NCBI GenBank assembly: GCA_020692215.1
Contig: JAIMKW010000004.1
Coordinates: 62,001 to 126,000, forward strand
Length of the DNA stretch: 64,000 bases
Origin: Sandarakinorhabdus sp.
GTDB lineage: Bacteria > Pseudomonadota > Alphaproteobacteria > Sphingomonadales > Sphingomonadaceae
Direction of reading: 5' to 3'
Shown here one piece after another: positions 42,330 through 48,865 of this stretch (position 1 is its first letter; each line of letters opens with the position of its first letter). The translations under genes and the position numbers were made by a program. The notes beneath the pieces are model-generated. The model saw only the letters and a program-made list of their open reading frames with translations, did no database searches and was not told the DNA's origin.

Positions 42330-42791
42330 TTGGACAGCATAGACCGTATCGATCGCAGGATCCTGGATGTTCTGCAGCGCGATGGCCGCATCACCAATGC
42401 CGCCCTTGCCGAAAAAGTGGCGCTCAGCCCGTCGGCCTGCCTTTCGCGGGTGCGCCGTATGGAACAGCAGGGCATCATCACCGGCTATGGCGCGCGGATT
42501 GCGATCGAGACACTCCGCGCTGCGCTTATTATCTATGGCGAGGTGGCTTTGAAGCGGCATCTGCCGGAGGATTTTCGCGCCGCCGAGGCTCTGTTTGCCG
42601 CCGATGCGCGGGTGCTGGAAGCTGCCGAGATTTCCGGAAAGAGCGATTATCTGGTGAAGGTGATCGTGACCGACATGGCGGAATGGCGCGACCTCACCGC
42701 CAAATGGACATCCGGGCCATGGCAGATCGAGCGGGTTTCATCGTCGGTTGCGATGCACCGCACCAAAAGCTTTGCCGGCTATCCGCTCTAG
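42330..42791 (+). CDS. Lrp/AsnC-family transcriptional regulator
   Basis: 153 residues. N-terminal winged HTH (DRIDRRILDVLQRDGRIT, then LAEKVALSPSACLSRVRRME) and a C-terminal RAM/AsnC ligand-binding domain (ISGKSDYLVKVIV). The frame opens with TTG 42330 behind GGGGGGCCAG. The divergent astA-D-B operon suggests it senses arginine or a related amino acid and controls arginine catabolism. Its stop overlaps the convergent MFS gene within CTAG. Confidence 0.9.
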   Translation: MDSIDRIDRRILDVLQRDGRITNAALAEKVALSPSACLSRVRRMEQQGIITGYGARIAIETLRAALIIYGEVALKRHLPEDFRAAEALFAADARVLEAAEISGKSDYLVKVIVTDMAEWRDLTAKWTSGPWQIERVSSSVAMHRTKSFAGYPL

Positions 42792-44005
42792 CGCGCCGAA
42801 GGCGCATAGGCGGTAAAGGGTGGCCGCCGCCACAGGATGAAGACCAGCAGCGTTCCCACCGCAACCACGCCCGTCATCGCCAGATAGCCCTGCGATCCGA
42901 CGCCAGTGTCGAACACCCGGCCGGCGATCCAGCTGGACAGCGCTTGCGCCGGGGCGGTTGCGATCGCCATGAACATCATCTGCGCGGTGGGTGTGCGATC
43001 ATCGCCCCACATGGCGTGGATTCCACGCATCGCTCCCAAAAAGGTGCAGGCAAAGCTCACAGCGTGCAGCGCCTGCAGTGGGATCAGCATCTCCAGCGAA
43101 GGCGATGTCGCCATCAACGACCAGCGCACCAGCGCACCGATTCCGCCAATCAGCATCAGCGTTGCCGGCCGAACATGCTCTATCCGCGGTGCCACCAGCA
43201 TCAGGAACCCGGCCTCGATGATCACACCAAAGGCAAACAGCCATCCCGCCATCGTGCCCGAAACGCCCAGTTCGTCGATCCACAGCTTTGTGCCGAAGAT
43301 ATAGTAGAACTGGTGCCCCGCCTGGATCAGGCCGCAGCCGAACATCAACAGCGCGAAGTCCGGCCGCCGGATCATCGCAAAGCCATCTGCCAGCCGCTGC
43401 GAAAAGGGCGGCTCGCTTGCGCGTGAAACGGGCTCGGGCGCCATTGAAAAGCTCGCCGCCAGCAGCCCGGCAACCGTCAGCGCCAGCCACCACCAGATGG
43501 TGGCATTGCCGCCCCAGTCCACCAGCATGCCAACTGCCACATTGCCTACCACGAACGAAAGCGATGCCAGCCCGCGGGCCACGCCATAGCTGGGGAACAG
43601 CCCCGGCCGGGTCAGCCGCAGGAGCGCCGCTTCCAGAAAGGCGATCAGCGCCCAGAAGGTCACTTCGGCAACGAAGGCCAGCGCAAAGCTGATCCCGAAG
43701 GCCTGCGAGAACCACAGGCCGGCCAGCGCAAACAGCGTGATGACAGAGAGCAGCTTGATCGGCGCGCGCCGGTCCTTCTGGCCGTCTGCCCAGGCGCTGG
43801 TCAGCGGCCCGGCGATGATGCGCCCGATGCCTGCGATGGAAATCACCAGCCCCAACTGCTCGCCGCTAAAGCCCCGCTCCTCGATCAGCCAGATCGGGAA
43901 CCACTGGATCAGCCCGCCGAACGCTGCATAGAAAAGGCAGGCCGCAAGCATGGCTCTTAGCGCACGCGTGTTCGTCGTGCCGGCGTCGGAATCTGGGGAT
44001 GTCAT
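42788..44005 (-). CDS. MFS transporter (MFS_1-like)
   Basis: 405 residues, about 12 membrane helices, in the MFS_1-like (PF12832-type, phenylpropionate-permease-like) style: AAFGGLIQWFPIWLIEERGFS at the N-terminus, RIIAGPLTSAWADGQKDRR loop and IIEAGFLMLVAP in the second half. Substrate not assignable. Start at ATG 44005 (MTSPDSD) with AGGG upstream; a 21-residue upstream extension is unlikely. It converges with the regulator and is divergent from the SDR gene. Confidence 0.87.
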   Translation of the reverse strand: MTSPDSDAGTTNTRALRAMLAACLFYAAFGGLIQWFPIWLIEERGFSGEQLGLVISIAGIGRIIAGPLTSAWADGQKDRRAPIKLLSVITLFALAGLWFSQAFGISFALAFVAEVTFWALIAFLEAALLRLTRPGLFPSYGVARGLASLSFVVGNVAVGMLVDWGGNATIWWWLALTVAGLLAASFSMAPEPVSRASEPPFSQRLADGFAMIRRPDFALLMFGCGLIQAGHQFYYIFGTKLWIDELGVSGTMAGWLFAFGVIIEAGFLMLVAPRIEHVRPATLMLIGGIGALVRWSLMATSPSLEMLIPLQALHAVSFACTFLGAMRGIHAMWGDDRTPTAQMMFMAIATAPAQALSSWIAGRVFDTGVGSQGYLAMTGVVAVGTLLVFILWRRPPFTAYAPSAR

Positions 44006-44079
44006 GGCCCTACTCTCAAGCACGGTTGCCTGAGGGCCGCAAGCGGGGCACAGCATCGTGAAATCCAAGGAGAGAGACT

Positions 44080-44850
44080 ATGCCAAATCTGTTCGACATG
44101 ACGGGCCAGGTCGCCGTCATCACCGGGTCTTCGCGCGGCATCGGCAAGGCGATAGCGCACCGCATGGCCGAACATGGGGCCGAAGTCGTCGTTTCCAGCC
44201 GCAAGCAGGATGCCTGCGAAGCGGCAGCCGCCGAAATCAACGCAGCCGTCGGGCGCGAGGCTGCCAGTGCGCGCGCCGCGAATATCAGTTCGAAAGACGA
44301 TCTGCAGGGCCTCGCTGATTTCGCGCTGAAGCGCCACGGCAAGGTGACGGCGCTGGTCTGCAATGCCGCCTCCAACCCCTATTTCGGGCCGATGGCCGGG
44401 ATTGCCGACGAACAGTTCGTGAAAATCCTGATGAACAATGTCGTCTCCAACCACTGGCTGATCCAGATGCTCAGCGGCCAGATGCTGGAACGGGGCGAAG
44501 GCTCCATCACCATCGTCAGCTCGATCGGTGGGCTGAAAGCCTCCACCGTGATCGGTGCCTACAACATCTCCAAGGCGGCCGACATGCAGCTCGCCCGCAA
44601 TCTCTCGGCCGAATATGGCCCGCAGGGCGTGCGCGTGAACTGCATCTGCCCCGGCCTCATCAAGACCGATTTTGCAAAGGCGCTGTGGGAAAACCCCGAT
44701 ATCCTGAAGCAGGCAACCGCAGGCTCCAGCCTGAAGCGCATCGGCGAGCCCGACGAGATCGCCGGCATGGCGGTGTTTCTTGCCAGCCGCGCGGGGGCAT
44801 TTACCACCGGCCAGGCCATGGTGATCGACGGCGGCGCAACGATCGTCTGA
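44080..44850 (+). CDS. SDR-family oxidoreductase
   Basis: 256 residues. Classical SDR with the cofactor motif GSSRGIGKAI (about residues 17-26), NNVVSN, SSIGG and the catalytic YNISKAA (Tyr-x3-Lys), and the C-terminal GGATIV end. ATG 44080 is behind AAGGAGAGAGAC. Function on a specific carbonyl or alcohol is unknown. A terminator hairpin follows, shared with the first PEPxxWA-CTERM gene. Confidence 0.93.
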   Translation: MPNLFDMTGQVAVITGSSRGIGKAIAHRMAEHGAEVVVSSRKQDACEAAAAEINAAVGREAASARAANISSKDDLQGLADFALKRHGKVTALVCNAASNPYFGPMAGIADEQFVKILMNNVVSNHWLIQMLSGQMLERGEGSITIVSSIGGLKASTVIGAYNISKAADMQLARNLSAEYGPQGVRVNCICPGLIKTDFAKALWENPDILKQATAGSSLKRIGEPDEIAGMAVFLASRAGAFTTGQAMVIDGGATIV

Positions 44851-44865
44851 GCGGGCACAAACGAA

Positions 44866-44893
44866 GAGGCCGGCACCTTGCGGCGCCGGCCTC
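44866..44893. terminator. Bidirectional terminator hairpin
   Basis: GAGGCCGGC / GCCGGCCTC stem (44866-44874 and 44885-44893) in the 69-bp space between the SDR gene and the convergent PEPxxWA-CTERM gene. The loop contains CACCTTGCG; a related sequence occurs in a second hairpin at 45700-45723. Confidence 0.65.
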
Positions 44894-44919
44894 CTGTTTA
44901 TCCGACCCTGAAGCAGACT

Positions 44920-45495
44920 TCAGGCGGCGACGTGCGCCACGGTGGAACGGCGGCGGCGCATGGCGCTTCCAACCAAGCCGAAGCCGGCGATCAGCATCGC
45001 CCATGTGGCGGGCTCGGGAACACCGCCGGTCGGGGGCGTGCCAGTGCCATAGAGAACGAAGCCTGAGCTGCCCTTGGTGGCAAACGGGATTGTGTTGGTG
45101 CCGTTGCCAGCATCGAACTTGTAGAAGCCCGTCGCATTGCCCAGCACGCTGGAAGCGCCGAAGTGAATGCCGAAGATGGTGATGCCGTACATCGTCTGCT
45201 CGGGCGGTAGAACAGCATCGGCGCCATTGAGCGAATCAATCTTGAAGAAGCTGTTGAAGTCAAACCCGCTGACATCGACGCCGAGCTGGGCCAGCGCATC
45301 CTTCTGGGTGTCGGCGTTGCTGTTGTTCAACACATTGCCCGCATAGGCACCGGCACATTCCAGATAGGTGAAAGGCGCTGCGAACACGCCAGACGTGCTG
45401 CAATTCCCAAGATTCGTTGCGACAGCGGCCGAAGCCCCTGTTGCCGCCAGTGTGCAGAGCGCTGCGCCGGCAGCGGCCTTCAGAAACATGTTCAT
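44920..45495 (-). CDS. PEPxxWA-CTERM exported protein 1
   Basis: 191 residues. Sec signal peptide (about 1-23, ending GASAAVA), a Gly/Asn/Ser-rich exported domain with two Cys, and a C-terminal sorting tail that starts near residue 159: VPEPATWAMLIAGFG, then a second hydrophobic part and an RRRR cluster. The PEP motif directs export-linked cleavage by an exosortase-type protease in Sphingomonadales-like systems. ATG 45495 lies after GAGTGAGGGTTGGATC. The upstream leader (45496-45565) matches that of the next gene. Confidence 0.9.
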   Translation of the reverse strand: MNMFLKAAAGAALCTLAATGASAAVATNLGNCSTSGVFAAPFTYLECAGAYAGNVLNNSNADTQKDALAQLGVDVSGFDFNSFFKIDSLNGADAVLPPEQTMYGITIFGIHFGASSVLGNATGFYKFDAGNGTNTIPFATKGSSGFVLYGTGTPPTGGVPEPATWAMLIAGFGLVGSAMRRRRSTVAHVAA

Positions 45496-45596
45496 GATCC
45501 AACCCTCACTCAAAGCCCGACCTGGAAGGCCGGCTACACATCTCATGCACCTGACACCCTGTATGCCCGACGGATAAGATTGATTTATGGGTAGCA
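45496..45596 (-). promoter_or_regulatory. Promoter-like element and conserved leader, PEPxxWA-CTERM gene 1
   Basis: A leader beginning CATACAGGGTG (45565) and ending GAGGGTTGGATC next to the ATG matches the leader of PEPxxWA-CTERM gene 2 in order and length (70 vs 68 nt). A TGCTACCCAT element at 45587-45596 sits 31 nt before that point, in the place of the extended -10 element of gene 2. The transcription start is inferred. Confidence 0.55.
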
Positions 45597-45612
45597 TGGT
45601 CATGTCGAAACC

Positions 45613-45641
45613 TTGAGCCATGTTCGTGTTTAATGGCTCAA
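45613..45641. promoter_or_regulatory. 9-bp inverted repeat upstream of PEPxxWA-CTERM gene 1
   Basis: Perfect TTGAGCCAT / ATGGCTCAA (45613-45621 and 45633-45641) with an 11-bp spacer, about 20 bp upstream of the promoter-like element. It suits an activator or repressor dimer site, or a hairpin. No copy was seen upstream of gene 2. Confidence 0.45.
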
Positions 45642-45699
45642 GAAGATGCCTAACGTTTGTTTACATTATCTCAAAGCCGACGGCGGCTGCACGCACAAA

Positions 45700-45723
45700 G
45701 GGCGGCACCTTGCGGCACCGCCC
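45700..45723. terminator. Hairpin downstream of PEPxxWA-CTERM gene 2
   Basis: GGGCGG / CCGCCC stem (45700-45705 and 45718-45723) with further partial pairing inside. It lies 34 bp past the stop of gene 2 and shares the CGGCACCTTGCGG core with the hairpin at 44866-44893. Confidence 0.5.
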
Positions 45724-45757
45724 ATCGTGTCTTCCGGGTTCCGAAGAACCCTGCTTG

Positions 45758-46435
45758 TCAGCCCGTGATTCGGGCAGTCGTGTTGCGGCGCCGGCGCATG
45801 GCCGAACCCACAAGCCCGAAGCCGGCGATCAGCATCATCCAGGTCGCGGGCTCAGGCACAACGCCCCCTGTGGGGATATTGCCGATGCCGCCTACGCGGA
45901 TCTGGCGCACATCACTCACATCGCCGGCTGTGGTAATCACCACCTTGTTGATCCACTGGCTGTCCAGCGCGATGGCACTGAACCAGTTGCTGCCATTGCC
46001 GATCTGCACGCCGCTGGTCGAATAGACCCCGCCGAAATTGTCGTGGAAATCCACTGTAACGCCGAACGGCTGGAACGGCCCACCGCCGGAAATCGGCGAA
46101 ATGTCGAACTCCACTTCCTTGAAACCCAGCATGACGTTCGTGAGATAGAAGGTCAGCGAGTTCAGGCCCTCATCCAGCGCTTCAACCCGCGCCTGCCCGC
46201 CCGATGGCGCATTCAGGGTTTCGGTGCCCAGAAACGTCACCGAAGTGCTGCTCTGGTTGGTTACCCCGAAGATCGGGTTCCCGATTCCGCCAAAGCCGGT
46301 CTGATTGAACAGCACATTCTCATCCGGCTGCAACTGGCCCGGCTGGCCGACATAAATGGTGATGGTGGCGCTTGCCGGAACAGCGAACGCCAAAAGGGAC
46401 AGGGCGCCAAGCCCTGAAAGCAACATGGTCTTCAT
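45758..46435 (-). CDS. PEPxxWA-CTERM exported protein 2
   Basis: 225 residues. Sec signal (about 1-22, ending PASATI), a beta-rich exported domain and a C-terminal tail from about residue 193: VPEPATWMMLIAGFG and an RRRR cluster, nearly identical to gene 1 (Met for Ala after the Trp). ATG 46435 is preceded by GAGGGTTGGATT, matching gene 1. It has its own promoter-like element at 46525-46533. Function of the mature domain is unknown. Confidence 0.9.
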   Translation of the reverse strand: MKTMLLSGLGALSLLAFAVPASATITIYVGQPGQLQPDENVLFNQTGFGGIGNPIFGVTNQSSTSVTFLGTETLNAPSGGQARVEALDEGLNSLTFYLTNVMLGFKEVEFDISPISGGGPFQPFGVTVDFHDNFGGVYSTSGVQIGNGSNWFSAIALDSQWINKVVITTAGDVSDVRQIRVGGIGNIPTGGVVPEPATWMMLIAGFGLVGSAMRRRRNTTARITG

Positions 46436-46533
46436 AATCCAACCCTCGATCAACCCGGCCCCCAACAGCCGGCCATGTCCCACGCGCACAAGCACCCTGT
46501 ATGCTCACACAACGGAACACTCCTATGATAGCA
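46436..46533 (-). promoter_or_regulatory. Promoter-like element and conserved leader, PEPxxWA-CTERM gene 2
   Basis: Extended -10 (TGC-TATCAT, 46525-46533) 30 nt before a leader that starts CATACAGGGTG (46503) and ends GAGGGTTGGATT at the ATG. Same order and spacing as upstream of gene 1. No clear -35 hexamer is seen. Confidence 0.55.
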
Positions 46534-46652
46534 CAAGGCCGTTCGAAAGTTTATGATGATTAAGATTAATCGCCCAAAATTGTCGATAAAGCGACTTTGT
46601 GGCGCAGCTGCAACATGGCGTTATGCCATCTCCAGCCAGCCGACTTGGCGAA

Positions 46653-47378
46653 TCAGGCCGAAACCACCTGCGCGCCCTGGCGTCGGCGCGCTGCGGCACC
46701 AACCAGCCCAAAGCCGGTGATCATCATCGCCCAGGTGCTGGGCTCTGGATAGGGCGGAAGCTGTAACATGGTGACGGCCGGCGTCCCGCTGGCGCTTTTC
46801 AGCTCCAGCTTCGCCGAATCGACCGACTGCCAGCGGACAAAGGCATTCTCCAGGCGAACAGCCGCAGGCAGATCTTCGAAAGCGATAGTCAGCGTTCCTT
46901 TTGCAGCTGAATCCCCCATCGCAACACCGCCCTTGGCATTTCCGGCGCAACTGTTCCCGTTGCTTCCCGCGACAACGCACAGGTCGGTCTTGCCAAAGCC
47001 CGGAATATTGCCCTTGGCCGTCTTGTCGAACAGCCCGGTTGCACTGGCCGATTTGTAATCCGCGCTCAGATCAAAGCCGAAGCCCGCGATCCGGGCCGTA
47101 TCGATCACCCCGCCGGCGGCATTGGTGATGGCATAATCAAAGGTGTAGCTGCTGGCCGATGTGCCAACGAGCGTCAGCGAAAGAATGGCCGCCAGGTCTT
47201 CCGACCCGGCCACACCTTGCAGCCCTTCAAAGGTAAAGCCGCCCGTCTGCCCGAGCCCCATCTGATGGAGATCCGGGCCGAAGGAGAGGCTGGCTGCGGC
47301 CTGCGCCGGAGCCGAGAAGGGCGCAGCTGCCATCAGGACCGGCAGCAGCAAGGCAGGAAGGAGAAATCTGGCGACCAT
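46653..47378 (-). CDS. PEPxxWA-CTERM exported protein 3
   Basis: 241 residues. Sec signal (about 1-27), exported domain with a Cys pair (about Cys134 and Cys144), and a tail from about residue 210: YPEPSTWAMMITGFG, then an RRR cluster. The tail matches the PEPxxWA-CTERM signal of genes 1 and 2 but the protein and leader differ, so it is an independent member. Its upstream region (47379-47510) does not carry the shared leader. Confidence 0.87.
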   Translation of the reverse strand: MVARFLLPALLLPVLMAAAPFSAPAQAAASLSFGPDLHQMGLGQTGGFTFEGLQGVAGSEDLAAILSLTLVGTSASSYTFDYAITNAAGGVIDTARIAGFGFDLSADYKSASATGLFDKTAKGNIPGFGKTDLCVVAGSNGNSCAGNAKGGVAMGDSAAKGTLTIAFEDLPAAVRLENAFVRWQSVDSAKLELKSASGTPAVTMLQLPPYPEPSTWAMMITGFGLVGAAARRRQGAQVVSA

Positions 47379-47622
47379 TTTTTCATTCTTTCGGTTGTGC
47401 GACCCAGGGTTGGATGGGGCTCACAAGAAGGTTCTTATCTGTTAACCGAAAAAACGTCTACAATGCAGCATGTTACAAATCGTCAACTAGATGATGCCTG
47501 AACCTCGGCTTATCTGTGGTCGAAATACAGCGCGGCCATCCGCCCGAACAGCGCCAACGCATCGGTCGGCGCGTTGGTCCCGCTCCACTCCCGCGTTGCT
47601 GCGCTATTGGCCTGCGCGTGTG

Positions 47623-48849
47623 TCAGACCGCTCCGGTCAGAACCAGAATCGCGTGGAGCGCAACGCCGATGCTGCCGCCGATCAGCGTTCCGTTCAGGCG
47701 GATATACTGCAGGTCGCGCAGCACGGCATTTTCCATCTTTTCCGTGATGGTGGCTGCGTCCCACCCCTTCACCGTATCGGATACCAGTGCCACGATAGCG
47801 TCACCATGGTCGGCAACGGTGCCGACAACAGCGCGCCGGGCCAGCTGGTTCACGGCAGCGGCCAGCGCCGGATCCTCGCGCAGCGATTTCGCCATGGCGT
47901 CTCCGATCGCGCGGGTTCCATCGCCCTCGGCCAGGCTTTTCAGCCCATCCTGCAGCCGCCCCCACAGCCCTTCCATCCATTCGCCCACAGCCGGGTTCGC
48001 CATCAACTCGCGCTTCATGTGCTCCACCTTTTCGCGGGTCTCGGGCATGTTTTGCAGGTCGAATGCCAGATTCTCCAATGCCCGGTCGGCCTTTTCGCGA
48101 ACAGGATGGTCGGGGTCCGCAGCCAGGTCAGACAGCAGACCGCGCAGCCCACCGACCAGTTCGTTGGCGATTCGCTCGTCCACATTCACCAGCCGCAGCA
48201 CCCAGCTGGTTCGCTCCTCCACCATCGCGCGGATCAGGCCTTCCTGCGAATCCAGCGTCCGGCCAGCCCAGTTGATGAAAGCGTCGATCACGGGCCTGTG
48301 GCGCCCATCCGCAATCATCGCTTCCAGCATCCGCCCCAGCAGCGGCGAAATTTCCAGATCCCGCAGGCGAACCATGGCGCCCTCCTGCAGCCGTTGCATC
48401 ACCGCGCGCGCCGCCGGCGTTTCCGCAAGCTGCCCCATCAGGCGGGATATCCCGCGCCGCACCCGCCCGCTGGAAGCGGGGCGTTCCAGGAAACCGGCCA
48501 GCGTTGACGCCGCATCGAACCCGTCCAGCCGACGGGCGACATTCATGGGGGTCAGGAAATTATCTTTCAGGAACGTTGCCAGCGCATCTCCGATCCGGTC
48601 CTTGGATTTCGGGATGATGGCCGTGTGCGGAATGGGTATTCCCATGGGGTGTCGGAACAGGGCGGTTACGGCAAACCAGTCGGCAAGGCCCCCCACAAGG
48701 GCCGCTTCCGCAAAAGCCTGCACCCACACATAGCCGGGGTGGATGTTCACCATTGCCCAGGTGGAAGCCAGAAACACCGCCGCCATCAGCACCAGAAGGC
48801 CGGTGGCAACCCGGCGCAGGCGCAAGGCCTGCGCTGTTCGCTCGCTCAC
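47623..48849 (-). CDS. DUF445 membrane protein
   Basis: 408 residues. N-terminal membrane helices (about 14-34) and the family sequence AALVGGLADWFAVTALFRHPMGIPIPHTAIIP, a long helical middle (about 100-380) and a C-terminal membrane helix (LIGGSIGVALHAILVL). Function of DUF445 is unknown; a role at the membrane surface is usual. GTG start 48849. It follows the RND pump genes by 16 bp, so it may be cotranscribed with them. Confidence 0.9.
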   Translation of the reverse strand: MSERTAQALRLRRVATGLLVLMAAVFLASTWAMVNIHPGYVWVQAFAEAALVGGLADWFAVTALFRHPMGIPIPHTAIIPKSKDRIGDALATFLKDNFLTPMNVARRLDGFDAASTLAGFLERPASSGRVRRGISRLMGQLAETPAARAVMQRLQEGAMVRLRDLEISPLLGRMLEAMIADGRHRPVIDAFINWAGRTLDSQEGLIRAMVEERTSWVLRLVNVDERIANELVGGLRGLLSDLAADPDHPVREKADRALENLAFDLQNMPETREKVEHMKRELMANPAVGEWMEGLWGRLQDGLKSLAEGDGTRAIGDAMAKSLREDPALAAAVNQLARRAVVGTVADHGDAIVALVSDTVKGWDAATITEKMENAVLRDLQYIRLNGTLIGGSIGVALHAILVLTGAV

Positions 48850-48865
48850 GGGCAGATCGTCGGGA

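Noticed and set aside
42330..42791. Repressor-type restriction of the ast operon by ArgR
   Set aside because: The adjacent regulator is an AsnC/Lrp type, not ArgR, and no ArgR-like box was recognised.
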